From positions 1 to 64,000 of the forward strand of contig UQDO01000008.1 of assembly GCA_900539855.1 (NCBI GenBank): DNA of 64,000 nt. The letters are read 5' to 3'. How positions within the stretch are numbered: position 1 is the stretch's first letter; every line of letters begins with the position of its first letter. Source of the DNA: an uncultured Oscillospiraceae bacterium (GTDB lineage Bacteria > Bacillota > Clostridia > Oscillospirales > Acutalibacteraceae). Below are positions 37,427 through 46,511 of the stretch, piece after piece. A program made the position numbers and the translations under genes. The notes below the pieces were generated by a model that saw only the letters and a list, made by a program, of their open reading frames with translations, ran no database searches and was not told where the DNA came from.

Positions 37427-39214
37427 ATGATAGATCCTAAAAAAATCTGCCCGGGCTGCATGAACGAAAAGCTGACCGAGGGCAAATGCCCTATATGCGG
37501 CTACAGCCCCGATGAGCCGGTAAACCCGGCGTTTCTGGCTCCAGGCACTGTGCTTGACGGGCGCTACATAATCGGAAAGGTGCTTGACAACAACGGCGAG
37601 GGCGTTACATATCTCGGATATGACGCCGTGACCGGAACGGTCGTAAATGTCAGAGAATTTTTCCCGACCGGACTTTGCGAACGTTCGGGCGACGGCTCGG
37701 TTATGATGCTGTCGGGCTGTGAATTTGATTACAACGAAGCACTGCTCAAGTTTATCGATCTTTCAAACAAACTGTTTGCTCTCAATGAGCTGCCGGCTCT
37801 GTTTGATGTGCTTGACGTGCGCGAAGCGGGCGGAACCGCATACCGCATCACGAAGTCGGTGCCCGGAATATCGCTGCGCGAATTTCTTATGCGCAACGGC
37901 GGCGTGCTTAAATGGGATCAGGCAAGATCACTGTTTGCACCGCTTGTGTCATCCGTTTCCGCTCTGCACAAAGCAGGAATAATCCACCGCGGCATTTCGC
38001 CCGATACGCTGGTCGTCGGCAAGGACGGAAAGCTGCGTATAAACGGCTTCTGCATACCCGAGGAGCGCACCGCAAAAAGCTCGCTGACCTCGCAGATATT
38101 CCCCGGCTTTGCCGCAGTTGAACAGTACGGCGAGGCAGGAACACAGGGTACATGGACCGATGTTTATGCATTTGCCGCTACAATATACAGAACACTCGTC
38201 GGCAATCCGCCGCCCGAGGCGATAGAGCGCCTTGAAAACGACAATATGACCATTCCGGCACATGTTGCCCGTGAAACTCCGAAAACGGTGCTTGAAACCC
38301 TGGCAAACGCACTTCAGGTATTGCCGGACGACCGTACCCAGACCATCGACGAGATGAGAAGGGGACTTTCCGCATCGTCGGCTCAGCCGCAGGTGCAGTC
38401 GGGTGCAAAGGCGCAGCAGGCACAGGCTCCGGCGGCAGCGCCTGCCGGCAAGTCTAAGAAGAAAAAGGACAACAGCAACAAGATGTATGCCCTCGTCGCC
38501 GGAATAGTGACAGCCTGCCTGCTTGCAGGAATCATTGTTTTCGTGCTGTGGGCTATGGGTATTATAGGTCATTCGTCAGACAGCAGCAGTTCGCAGCCGT
38601 CAAGCGTTTCCGCACCGTCGTATGACAATACTCAGTCGATCACCTCAAAGACCCCCATCGAATTCAACAGCGGCTATACCGCACTGCCGAAGTTTGAGGG
38701 ACTGAGGTTCTCCGAGGTCGCAATAGATCATGAATTTGCCGACCTTTATAAGTTCAAGATAGTTTCAAAGCAGTACAGCGACACATATGCCGCAGGACAG
38801 ATAATCTCACAGACTCCTGCCGCCGGCACGACCGTTGAAGCCAACACCACGGTTGAGGTTGTTGTCAGCCTCGGTCCGTACTATAAGAGCATGATAGATG
38901 TTTCGGGTCTCGACAAGGATCAGGCGCTGCTTGAGCTGCTCAAGGCAGGATATCAGTACAACAACATTATTTTCTCGTACAGGTACGATGAGGACAAATT
39001 ACCCGGTGTGGTAATAGGAACCGATCCGGAAAGAGGAATCAGCGTAAATACCGATGCGAGGATCGAGGTTATCATCAACTCCTATCAGGGCAATCCGACC
39101 GAGCCTGTGACCGGCGGAAACACCGGCGGCAATACCGATGGCGGTACCGATAAAAACAGCACCGGCGGAAACAAAAACGAAATTTCGCCAAACTCTTCAA
39201 CAGGCAAAAGGTAG
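37427..39214 (+). CDS. Zinc-ribbon protein kinase-like protein with PASTA domains (predicted pseudokinase)
   Basis: A 595-residue membrane protein. Residues 9-24 form a zinc ribbon (CPGCMNEK and CPICGY). Residues 40-320 have a eukaryotic-type kinase fold. After a linker, one membrane span (about 352-378) leads to two extracellular PASTA domains and a Gly/Asn-rich tail. The catalytic residues are replaced: the beta-3 lysine by Arg76 (VNVREFFP), the catalytic HRD by His-Arg-Gly (187-189), and DFG by Gly-Phe-Cys (207-209). It therefore should not phosphorylate. It may sense cell-wall fragments and regulate an active PASTA kinase. Confidence 0.87.
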   Translation: MIDPKKICPGCMNEKLTEGKCPICGYSPDEPVNPAFLAPGTVLDGRYIIGKVLDNNGEGVTYLGYDAVTGTVVNVREFFPTGLCERSGDGSVMMLSGCEFDYNEALLKFIDLSNKLFALNELPALFDVLDVREAGGTAYRITKSVPGISLREFLMRNGGVLKWDQARSLFAPLVSSVSALHKAGIIHRGISPDTLVVGKDGKLRINGFCIPEERTAKSSLTSQIFPGFAAVEQYGEAGTQGTWTDVYAFAATIYRTLVGNPPPEAIERLENDNMTIPAHVARETPKTVLETLANALQVLPDDRTQTIDEMRRGLSASSAQPQVQSGAKAQQAQAPAAAPAGKSKKKKDNSNKMYALVAGIVTACLLAGIIVFVLWAMGIIGHSSDSSSSQPSSVSAPSYDNTQSITSKTPIEFNSGYTALPKFEGLRFSEVAIDHEFADLYKFKIVSKQYSDTYAAGQIISQTPAAGTTVEANTTVEVVVSLGPYYKSMIDVSGLDKDQALLELLKAGYQYNNIIFSYRYDEDKLPGVVIGTDPERGISVNTDARIEVIINSYQGNPTEPVTGGNTGGNTDGGTDKNSTGGNKNEISPNSSTGKR

Positions 39215-39255
39215 TATAATCAGCCTTGCTGCTGTCAGGTATAAAACAGTAATAA

Positions 39256-39288
39256 AGAGAGCAGCCTTGTAAAGCGGCTCTCTTTTTT
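39256..39288 (+). terminator. Terminator after the pseudokinase gene
   Basis: AGAGAGC stem with GCTCTCT, extra GCC/GGC pairing inside, and a T run. In the 305-base gap before rpsO this is followed by a promoter and the rpsO leader. Confidence 0.8.
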
Positions 39289-39332
39289 CTGCGCTGCGGA
39301 GACGATAACAAAAACATGCGGTAAAATTTTTC

Positions 39333-39361
39333 TTTACAAATGAATATGTGTGTGGTATAAT
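39333..39361 (+). promoter_or_regulatory. Sigma-A type promoter for rpsO
   Basis: TTTACA, 17-base spacer, TATAAT. Confidence 0.8.
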
Positions 39362-39367
39362 ACGTTC

Positions 39368-39519
39368 GTGTCGGTATGCCGTCACGCGTTTTGACCCGTT
39401 TTTGCCGGTCAGAACATGCTACCGCTTTCTGAGTCTGGGGAGTAAGCCCGCGTTTTCGGGAGCTTCACCTGCCCCTTGCCCGGTCTGCGGCGGACAAATA
39501 TTATGAAAGGGTGAAACAA
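39368..39519 (+). promoter_or_regulatory. Structured rpsO leader
   Basis: About 150 untranslated bases. GACC/GGTC forms a small hairpin, then nested helices GGGG/CCCC, AAG/CTT and CCCG/CGGG lie just before the ribosome-binding site. S15 of several bacteria represses its own mRNA through such leader structures; that role here is inferred. Confidence 0.4.
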
Positions 39520-39783
39520 ATGCTTAAGGAAGAGAAGCAGCAGATCATCAAAGAGTACGCTGTTCATGAGGGCGACACCGGTTCTCCGGAGGTTCAGATC
39601 GCAGTTCTGACCCGTCGTATCAATGAGCTCACCGAGCATCTTAAGAACAACAGCCACGACCATCATTCGCGCCGCGGACTGCTTAAAATGGTCGGTCACA
39701 GACGTAATCTTCTTGCTTATCTGCAGAAGAAGGATATCGAAAGATATCGTGCCATCGTGGCAAAACTCGGACTTCGTAAGTAA
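39520..39783 (+). CDS. rpsO: 30S ribosomal protein S15
   Basis: An 87-residue protein that binds the central domain of 16S rRNA early in small-subunit assembly. The family signature is intact: [38 protein letters not shown] and [24 protein letters not shown] lies before the ATG at 39520; an in-frame ATG nine bases upstream overlaps the ribosome-binding site. It uses ATC for isoleucine, as expected for a highly expressed gene. rpsO followed by pnp is a conserved arrangement. Confidence 0.97.
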   Translation: MLKEEKQQIIKEYAVHEGDTGSPEVQIAVLTRRINELTEHLKNNSHDHHSRRGLLKMVGHRRNLLAYLQKKDIERYRAIVAKLGLRK

Positions 39784-39787
39784 ACCT

Positions 39788-39818
39788 AAAGCCGGCCGGG
39801 CAAAAGTCCGGTCGGCTT
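39788..39818 (+). terminator. Terminator after rpsO
   Basis: AAGCCGGCCGG pairs with CCGGTCGGCTT (one G-T pair). The T tail is weak, so some readthrough into pnp is possible. Confidence 0.65.
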
Positions 39819-39876
39819 GAGTTTAGCATAAAGTCGGAAAATCACAAAAAAGGCAATTTCACGCGGTGTGCGATTC

Positions 39877-39930
39877 TTTAGCAGTTGATTGACAACCCGA
39901 GAGGTTTCGGGGTGCGAATCTATTGCTAAA
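39877..39930 (+). promoter_or_regulatory. Long hairpin in the pnp 5' leader
   Basis: TTTAGCA pairs with TGCTAAA at the base, and CCCGA with TCGGG near the tip, with an interior loop. It lies 50 bases before the pnp start. In E. coli a leader hairpin of pnp is cut by RNase III and degraded by PNPase for autoregulation; a parallel role here is inference. Confidence 0.45.
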
Positions 39931-39980
39931 CCGTGCGCCCTCCGTGAAAGCCACAACTAAAATCAACGGAGGTATAAAAA

Positions 39981-42194
39981 ATGAGTCTCAGCAAAAAACT
40001 TGAATTTACCGGCCGCAAGGTATATGAAACTACGCTTGCCGGCAGACCGCTCAAGCTTGAAACCGGCATGATGGCACAGCTTGCCAATGCCTCGGTAATG
40101 GCGACGTACGGCGAGACCTGCGTGCTCTGCAACGTTACCGCTTCCGCAAAGCCGCGCGAGGGTGTGGACTTTTTCCCGCTTTCGGTCGACTATGAGGAGA
40201 AGATGTATTCGGTAGGCAAGATCCCCGGCTCTTTCCAGCGCCGTGAGTCAAGACCGAGCGAGAAGGCAATACTGACTTCACGCTGCATCGACCGCCCGAT
40301 CCGTCCGCTTTTCCCGAAAGATATGCGTAACGATTGCTCGGTAGTGGCGACAGTCATGTCGGTCGATCCGGATTGCAGTCCCGAAGTCACCGCTATGATC
40401 GGTGTTTCGGCTGCAATAGCAATTTCGGACATCCCGTGGGACGGTCCTATAAGCGGCGTTAAGCTCGGACTGGTAGACGGCGAGATAGTTATAAACCCGA
40501 CTTTGGAGCAGCGCGCAAAGAGCGAAATGGATGTTACCGTTGCTTCCACCGGCGAGCTGGTCGCAATGATCGAGGCAGGCGCCAACGAAGTGTCCGATGA
40601 GGTCATGTTTGACGCCATAATGAAGGCACATGAGGTCAACAAGGAAGTCGTTAAATTTATAAAGGGCATAGCCGACGAGATAGGCAAGCCCAAGTTCGAG
40701 TTCGAGTCAAACGATCCCGATCCCGAGATACTTGCCGATATCGAGAACTTCTGCATCGAGGATGTCAAAAAAGCACTTGATACCGATGATAAAAACGTGC
40801 GCGACGCGGCTCTTCTTCCGATATACGCCGCAGTTCACGAGAAGTATGATCCCCAGTTTGAGGGCAGGGAAGCCAAGATCGACGAGATCATGTATCTTGT
40901 CCAGAAGCATGTTGTCAGAAACTGGCTCAAGACCGAGCATAAGCGCGTTGACGGAAGAAGCATAGACGAGATCCGTCCTTTAAATGCACAGATTGATCTG
41001 CTGCCGAGAACACACGGTTCGGGTATGTTTACAAGAGGTCAGACACAGGTTCTGTCGGTTGCGACTCTGGCTCCGGTAAGCGAGGCACAGAAGCTTGACG
41101 GACTTGATGAGGAGACCGAAAAGAGATACATCCACCACTACAACTTCCCGTCCTACTCAGTCGGTGAGACCAAGCCGTCAAGGGGACCGGGCAGACGTGA
41201 GATCGGTCACGGTGCGCTTGCCGAAAGAGCACTCCTGCCGGTCATTCCGTCGGTTGAGGAATTCCCGTACACCATCCGTGTCGTGTCTGAGGTTCTTTCC
41301 TCCAACGGTTCGACCTCTCAGGGCTCAGTCTGCGGCTCAACGCTGGCACTTATGGCTGCCGGTGTGCCGATAAAGGCTCCGGTAGCAGGTATTTCATGCG
41401 GACTTATCACCGGCGATGACGGCGTAAAGGGCGACTTTATGACCATGATCGACATTCAGGGTCTTGAGGATTTCTACGGCGATATGGACTTCAAGGTTGC
41501 AGGCACCAAGAAGGGTATAACCGCTATTCAGATGGATCTTAAGGTTCACGGACTTACTCCGGAAATAATAAAGGAAGCGCTTGCAAAGACCCATACCGCG
41601 CGCAATTATATTCTTGACGAAATAATGCTGCCGGTGATTTCAGAGCCGCGTAAGGAGCTTTCCAAGTACGCCCCCAAGATGCTCACCATGGCTATCAACC
41701 CCGAGAAGATCGGCGATGTCATAGGCAAGCAGGGCAAGGTCATTCAGAAGCTTCAGGAGCTGTTTGAGTGCACCATCAACATTGAGGAGGACGGACGCGT
41801 TTACATCGCAACTCTTGATACCGACAAGGGTGAGGCGGTCAAGGGAGTTATCGATATTATCGCGAACGGACCTGAGGTCGGTGCGTTCTATCAGGGAACG
41901 GTCACCAGACTTATGGACTTCGGCGCATTTGTCGAGATAGCCCCCGGCGTTGAGGGCCTTGTACACATCAGCAAGCTTGATGTCAAGCGCGTTGAGAAGG
42001 TCGAGGATGTTGTATCGGTCGGCGATATCATCAAGGTAAAGGTTACCGAGATAGATGACCGCGACAGGATCAACCTTTCACGCCGCGATGCGCTTATAGA
42101 GCTTGACGGCATGGTTGCCGAGGACGACGGTGAGAGAACCGAGCGTCGTCCGCGCAGAGAAGGCGGCAGACCGGGCTTCCGTTCGAGACACTGA
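39981..42194 (+). CDS. pnp: Polynucleotide phosphorylase
   Basis: A 737-residue 3'-5' exoribonuclease that degrades RNA by phosphorolysis. Two RNase PH-like domains (N-terminal with FQRRESRPSEKAILTSRCID; C-terminal with SNGSTSQGSVCGSTLALM and the phosphate-binding/catalytic MDIQGLEDFYGDMDFKVAG), then KH (NPEKIGDVIGKQGKVIQKLQ) and S1 (GTVTRLMDFGAFVEI) RNA-binding domains. The tail is Arg/Gly-rich. GGAGG precedes the ATG at 39981. It follows rpsO as in most bacteria. Confidence 0.97.
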   Translation: MSLSKKLEFTGRKVYETTLAGRPLKLETGMMAQLANASVMATYGETCVLCNVTASAKPREGVDFFPLSVDYEEKMYSVGKIPGSFQRRESRPSEKAILTSRCIDRPIRPLFPKDMRNDCSVVATVMSVDPDCSPEVTAMIGVSAAIAISDIPWDGPISGVKLGLVDGEIVINPTLEQRAKSEMDVTVASTGELVAMIEAGANEVSDEVMFDAIMKAHEVNKEVVKFIKGIADEIGKPKFEFESNDPDPEILADIENFCIEDVKKALDTDDKNVRDAALLPIYAAVHEKYDPQFEGREAKIDEIMYLVQKHVVRNWLKTEHKRVDGRSIDEIRPLNAQIDLLPRTHGSGMFTRGQTQVLSVATLAPVSEAQKLDGLDEETEKRYIHHYNFPSYSVGETKPSRGPGRREIGHGALAERALLPVIPSVEEFPYTIRVVSEVLSSNGSTSQGSVCGSTLALMAAGVPIKAPVAGISCGLITGDDGVKGDFMTMIDIQGLEDFYGDMDFKVAGTKKGITAIQMDLKVHGLTPEIIKEALAKTHTARNYILDEIMLPVISEPRKELSKYAPKMLTMAINPEKIGDVIGKQGKVIQKLQELFECTINIEEDGRVYIATLDTDKGEAVKGVIDIIANGPEVGAFYQGTVTRLMDFGAFVEIAPGVEGLVHISKLDVKRVEKVEDVVSVGDIIKVKVTEIDDRDRINLSRRDALIELDGMVAEDDGERTERRPRREGGRPGFRSRH

Positions 42195-42208
42195 GTCATT
42201 ATAGAAAG

Positions 42209-42237
42209 CTCACCCTTATTTTAAGGGTGAGTTTTTT
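42209..42237 (+). terminator. Terminator after pnp
   Basis: Perfect 9-bp stem CTCACCCTT / AAGGGTGAG, five-base loop, six T. Confidence 0.93.
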
Positions 42238-42248
42238 GTTTTACCCGT

Positions 42249-42278
42249 GCGATCACTGCATAAGGGACACCTGATCGC
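42249..42278. promoter_or_regulatory. Inverted repeat upstream of the glycosyltransferase gene
   Basis: GCGATCA and TGATCGC are separated by 16 bases and lie 45 bases before the start codon. They could form an operator or an RNA stem; no regulator is known. Confidence 0.25.
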
Positions 42279-42322
42279 TGAAAATAGATGTAAGAAATAT
42301 TTTGATCGCGGAGGGAAAGAAA

Positions 42323-43468
42323 ATGACCGTAACGGTTGTTTGCGACGTTTTGGGCGAGGAAAACAACGGAACGACAATAGCTGCGATGAACCTTATAAAG
42401 GCTTTAAAACAGCGCGGACACACCGTCCGCATTGTTTGCGGCGACGAGAAAAGGCGCGGCGAGGAAGGCTTTTATGTCCTGCCGCAGATTAATTTCGGGA
42501 TATTCAACGGTTACGTCAGGAAAAACGGCGTTGCACCTGCCAAGGTCAATATGGATATTATCCGTTCAGCGATAAGCGGAGCGGACGCCGTGCATATAAT
42601 GACGCCGTTCTTTGTCGGCAAGGCGGCTTTAAAGGAAGCCAAAAGGCAGGGACTCACCGTCACGGCAGGCTTCCACTGCCAGGCGGAAAATCTGTCGAGC
42701 CATTTGTTTCTCATGAACTGCCGCGGCTTTAACAAGGCGGTCTATAAATATTTTTACCGCAAATTCTACCGCAACGTCGACTGCATACATTACCCTACGC
42801 AGTTTATACGGGACGTTTTTGAAAAGGAATGTGGGCATAAAACTCAGGGACGCGTCATTTCAAACGGCGTCAACGCCCGGTTTGTAAGAAAGGAAAAAGC
42901 GGTATCAGGCAACGCCGAAGATAAATTCATTCTGCTTTCGACCGGAAGATACAGCCGCGAAAAGTCGCACAAGGTGCTGATAAAAGCGGTGGCTTTATCA
43001 AAGCACGCCGACAAAATACAGCTGATACTTGCAGGCGACGGACCGCTCAAAAGCGAGCTTGAGGCACTTGCGGCACGTACCTTGAAAAACCAGCCTGTTT
43101 TCAGATTTTTCGGCAGGGATGAAATGGTAGATACCATAAACTCCGCCGATCTTTATGTGCATCCGGCGGAAATAGAGATAGAATCGATAGCCTGCCTTGA
43201 AGCCATAACCTGCGGACTTGTGCCGGTGATATCAAACTCAGATCGCAGTGCGGCGAGGTATTTTGCACTCAGAGAGGATAACCTTTTTGAGGCAGGAAAT
43301 GCTGAGAATCTCGCGAAAAAAATAGACTACTGGTTGGATGATCCCCAAAAAAGAGCCGAGAGAAGTCTCGAATACAGCGGCTTTACAAAAAAGTTTTCGC
43401 AGGAATACTGCATGGACGAAATGGAAAAGATGATAATCGAAACGGCGGCAGAGCATGCAGCCTCATAA
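42323..43468 (+). CDS. Glycosyltransferase family 4
   Basis: A 381-residue GT-B fold transferase. The N-terminal domain starts TVTVVCDVLGEENNGTTIAA, and the C-terminal nucleotide-sugar domain has LLSTGRYSREKSHKVLI, LILAGDGPLKSELE and the family E-x7-E near VHPAEIEIESIACLEAI. It resembles the diacylglycerol glucosyltransferase branch. GGAGGG precedes the ATG at 42323. It overlaps the acyltransferase gene by 14 bases; together they suggest synthesis of a membrane glycolipid, possibly a lipoteichoic acid anchor. The lipid acceptor is inferred from this pairing. Confidence 0.87.
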   Translation: MTVTVVCDVLGEENNGTTIAAMNLIKALKQRGHTVRIVCGDEKRRGEEGFYVLPQINFGIFNGYVRKNGVAPAKVNMDIIRSAISGADAVHIMTPFFVGKAALKEAKRQGLTVTAGFHCQAENLSSHLFLMNCRGFNKAVYKYFYRKFYRNVDCIHYPTQFIRDVFEKECGHKTQGRVISNGVNARFVRKEKAVSGNAEDKFILLSTGRYSREKSHKVLIKAVALSKHADKIQLILAGDGPLKSELEALAARTLKNQPVFRFFGRDEMVDTINSADLYVHPAEIEIESIACLEAITCGLVPVISNSDRSAARYFALREDNLFEAGNAENLAKKIDYWLDDPQKRAERSLEYSGFTKKFSQEYCMDEMEKMIIETAAEHAAS

Positions 43469-44264
43469 GATAATTTATTACAGTGACGAGCTTCACGACG
43501 ATTTTGCGAACACCAAGGGTGCAAAGCCGATCAAGGTAACGGCTGATTATAAATTTCTTAAAAAAGGCCCTTTGTGGCGTCTTGGCTCGTTTATTTTGTA
43601 CCGGTTTATAGCCACACCGCTTGTGTATCTTTTCTGCAGGCTGTTTTACGGCGTGAGGATCGAAAACCGCCGTGCGCTGCAAAAAATCAAGGGTGGATTT
43701 TTCCTTTACGGGAACCACACGCAGCACGCCTGCGACGCGTTTATACCGACCCTTGTTACATTCCCGAAGCGTGCGTATATAGTGACATCGACCGACGCTG
43801 TGGCAATACCGGTCGTGAAAATACTGGTGCGTATGCTGGGCGGAATACCTCTCCCTACCGAAAGAAAAGGTATGATACCGTTTTTCGGGGCGACAAAAAG
43901 CCTTGCCGAACATCATTCGGTTGTGATGATATACCCCGAGGCGCATATCTGGCCATACTATACGAAAATAAGGCCGTTCGACGACGGAGCGTTTCTTTAC
44001 CCCGTAAAAACCGGACGTCCTGCGGCTGCCTTTACCGTGACATACCGTGAGAGAAAAATATTCAAAAACCGCCATCCGCTCATAACGGTCAGGGTCAGCG
44101 AACCGTTTTATCCGGATACATCGCTCCCTGCAAACAAAGCGAGACGCAAGCTGCGTGATGAGGTTTATGATTTTATGGTACGGTCGGCAAGCTGCGATCA
44201 GCCGGAATATTATAAGTATATAAAAGCAGAAAATATAGCTGATACGGATGATCCGGACAGCTGA
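43455..44264 (+). CDS. Lysophospholipid acyltransferase family protein (PlsC-like)
   Basis: A 269-residue membrane-associated protein with the PlsC fold. The catalytic block reads GNHTQHACDAF, so the usual H-x4-D spacing is H-x5-D. Further family blocks are GGIPLPTERKG (glycerol phosphate binding) and MIYPEAHIWPY in place of the FPEGTRS block. A hydrophobic segment lies at about residues 45-65. It begins inside the end of the glycosyltransferase gene, so it is coupled. It probably acylates a glycolipid or lysophospholipid. Confidence 0.78.
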   Translation: MQPHKIIYYSDELHDDFANTKGAKPIKVTADYKFLKKGPLWRLGSFILYRFIATPLVYLFCRLFYGVRIENRRALQKIKGGFFLYGNHTQHACDAFIPTLVTFPKRAYIVTSTDAVAIPVVKILVRMLGGIPLPTERKGMIPFFGATKSLAEHHSVVMIYPEAHIWPYYTKIRPFDDGAFLYPVKTGRPAAAFTVTYRERKIFKNRHPLITVRVSEPFYPDTSLPANKARRKLRDEVYDFMVRSASCDQPEYYKYIKAENIADTDDPDS

Positions 44265-44441
44265 CAGCTGTTTGCATGGCAGGAGACGAGCCCCTGCCCT
44301 ACATCCATCAATATACTCGCTGCGTTGCTAAACTAAAATTCAACTGCACGGAAACACTGAATAAAACGCCTAAACGTGCGCCGATGTTGCCGATGCTAAT
44401 AATTTGCCGATAAGCTCATGCCTCTTTAAAGCACAAAAAAA

Positions 44442-44471
44442 CAGACCGGCGAAAATTGTCGGTCTGCTTTT
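44442..44471. terminator. Bidirectional terminator between the acyltransferase and small minus-strand gene
   Basis: CAGACCGGC pairs with GTCGGTCTG (one G-T pair) around a seven-base loop, with T-rich flank on the plus strand and a run of A upstream that gives T on the minus strand. The rest of the 267-base gap shows no gene. Confidence 0.8.
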
Positions 44472-44531
44472 ATATCGGGATTTTAGGGCAGAACCGCCGG
44501 TCAGCGGCTTTTGGCTCTGTCACCGGTCGGA

Positions 44532-44816
44532 TCATTCGTCCTCGTCGTCCTCGTTCTTTTTCTCGCCGGGAACTTCCTTATAAAGGTTGAACCTGAACAG
44601 CAGGCTCTCGTCCTCAGGGTTAGTGCAGCGCAAGGTAGCTTCCTGAATGATCGCGCCCTTCATGATGTTTGCAATGCCCATCATCTGGCAAAGCTTTGAT
44701 TTGAGGTTGAGCACGTCTCCCTCTTTTGTTTCAAGAAAAACGTCGCCCTTGCACTGGTCAAGCGTCTTCATGAAATCAGCCATGTCAATGTCATGCATAA
44801 CTATAAAACGTTCCAT
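44532..44816 (-). CDS. Conserved small protein, HPr-like (annotation uncertain)
   Basis: A 94-residue soluble protein. The sequence MERFIVMHDIDMADFMKTLD, then DVFLETKEGDVLNLKSKLCQMMG resembles the region after the helix in HPr-fold proteins, but the active-site His and regulatory Ser of true HPr are not recognisable. The last 15 residues are acidic. AAGGAG lies nine bases before the ATG at 44816. It is monocistronic. I do not assign a function. Confidence 0.7.
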   Translation of the reverse strand: MERFIVMHDIDMADFMKTLDQCKGDVFLETKEGDVLNLKSKLCQMMGIANIMKGAIIQEATLRCTNPEDESLLFRFNLYKEVPGEKKNEDDEDE

Positions 44817-44912
44817 ATATATCACTCCTTAAAGGCGTTATGGCAATTCTTCTGCAATATTATTATAAACATATGCATCTTTTAAGTCAACAATAATTTT
44901 ATATTTAGAACG

Positions 44913-44941
44913 TTGATTAATGTGCTTTTCAGTGATATACT
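44913..44941 (+). promoter_or_regulatory. Sigma-A type promoter for the WG-repeat lipoprotein
   Basis: TTGATT, 17-base spacer, TATACT, 32 bases before the start codon. Confidence 0.75.
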
Positions 44942-44972
44942 GAGATTAAAAACCAAAAGGGAGACGGTGCAT

Positions 44973-46511
44973 TTGAAACATAAAGCTCTGCTTGCCGGCG
45001 CTCTGGCGGCTGCCGCTATCTGCCTTTCCGGCTGCGGTGAGCTGACCGGCGAAAAGGCATTTTTTTCGCTGCAATCCGCAGGCGATGTCAGGCAATACGA
45101 TATTGCGGACGATACGGTGCTGCAGCGCGCCGACGCTTCTCTTGCCGGAGGACTTGTGACCTCTGACGCCTACGGCGAAATAGTTCCGTTTGCCGGTGAA
45201 ATGATAAACTATAAAAATGACGGCGGCTCGTTTACGGCACCGCTTCTCGGATTTTGCAGGGTTGACGGTACTGTTATTTGTGACCCGTATTATGACGCGG
45301 TCATCACCCATGATGTGGGGGACAAATATATATATGAATTGGTCATAGGCAGCACCGACACTGCCGGTACAAGGTATCTTGCCGCCTCTGACGGCAGCTG
45401 GATGTTTGAACTTAAAAACGGATGCAGCTATTTAGGACTTGCCGGAAGCGAACGCTTTGCCGTTAAAAGACCGCGAACGGTCCGCAAGGGCGGCAAAAGG
45501 GTCACATATGAATACTATGATTATTACGATCTTTCGGGCAACCTCGTTTTTACCTTTGACCGGAAAATGACCGAGGACGAGACGCTGACCATATCCATAG
45601 GCGCATTTTCCGAAGGATTAGCCCCCGTAAATGTGCAAAAGACCGATCCGGATACCGAGGAAACTCAGTACACTGCCTATTATATGGATACAAACGGCGA
45701 TGTGTTTGAAAGCGACGATTATATATATTGCAGTGAATTCAAAAGAGGATACGCGGTGGTGGCGGATGCCGACGGCAATTACGGTGTTTTAAAGCCCGAC
45801 GGTGAATATTTCATCGAGCCGAAATACAATGCCATCAACTATAATTATGATGACGGCTGGTTTTCGTGCGGCGAGGAAGGTATATTCTATATCCTTGATA
45901 TGAACGGCAATCAGGCTGCAAGCGTACTGTGCGAAAAGGGCAATGTTTATGCGATGGGCAGTACCGAGCTGATATACAAAAAGACAATGCAGTCGACCGG
46001 CAAGTCCGATTATTATTCGGTCACCGCAAACAAGCCTTTTATGTGCAATGAGACCGGACAGTTTCCTTCTGAAGACAGCGGCAGATACGGGATTTATTAC
46101 AGCTCATACAGCAACGTTACCGATGTTTTTGACGAGACCGGAAAGACGCTTGCAAATTTCACCGGCTTCGGTCGCGTCGAGGGAAAGCTTGGCGACATCG
46201 CGATAATCTCGGATAAAACCGGCGGCAAAACAGCCTTTTTGAATGTTAAGACGGGAGACAAGACCGACTGGAAGGACTACGCCTATACAGGCGACGTTTT
46301 CGGTACCAGAGTGATACTTGAAGGTGCCGACGGATATCTTATTTATGACACCGCAGCGCCGGACTCTGCCGAAGCGGTGACCTATGCGGCGACCCTGGAA
46401 ACTGCAGGCGGCACATATCTGAATGTTTTGTCAAGCGGATATGTCACCCTTTATGATGATGCGATGAATGTACTCATGAAATACAAATATGAAGCGGAGG
46501 CGGCATTATGA
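44973..46511 (+). CDS. WG-repeat containing lipoprotein
   Basis: A 512-residue exported lipoprotein with lipobox CLSGCG at about residues 17-22. The body has WG-like beta repeats (for example NYGVLKPDGEYFIEPKYNAI and similar G-x-L-x-x-P-x-G-x-x-x-x-P/D-x-Y units). The start is a TTG at 44973, nine bases after GGGAG; the first ATG upstream lies inside the promoter. Its stop overlaps the start of the next lipoprotein gene by four bases. WG proteins are surface-exposed with unknown ligands. Confidence 0.8.
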   Translation: MKHKALLAGALAAAAICLSGCGELTGEKAFFSLQSAGDVRQYDIADDTVLQRADASLAGGLVTSDAYGEIVPFAGEMINYKNDGGSFTAPLLGFCRVDGTVICDPYYDAVITHDVGDKYIYELVIGSTDTAGTRYLAASDGSWMFELKNGCSYLGLAGSERFAVKRPRTVRKGGKRVTYEYYDYYDLSGNLVFTFDRKMTEDETLTISIGAFSEGLAPVNVQKTDPDTEETQYTAYYMDTNGDVFESDDYIYCSEFKRGYAVVADADGNYGVLKPDGEYFIEPKYNAINYNYDDGWFSCGEEGIFYILDMNGNQAASVLCEKGNVYAMGSTELIYKKTMQSTGKSDYYSVTANKPFMCNETGQFPSEDSGRYGIYYSSYSNVTDVFDETGKTLANFTGFGRVEGKLGDIAIISDKTGGKTAFLNVKTGDKTDWKDYAYTGDVFGTRVILEGADGYLIYDTAAPDSAEAVTYAATLETAGGTYLNVLSSGYVTLYDDAMNVLMKYKYEAEAAL

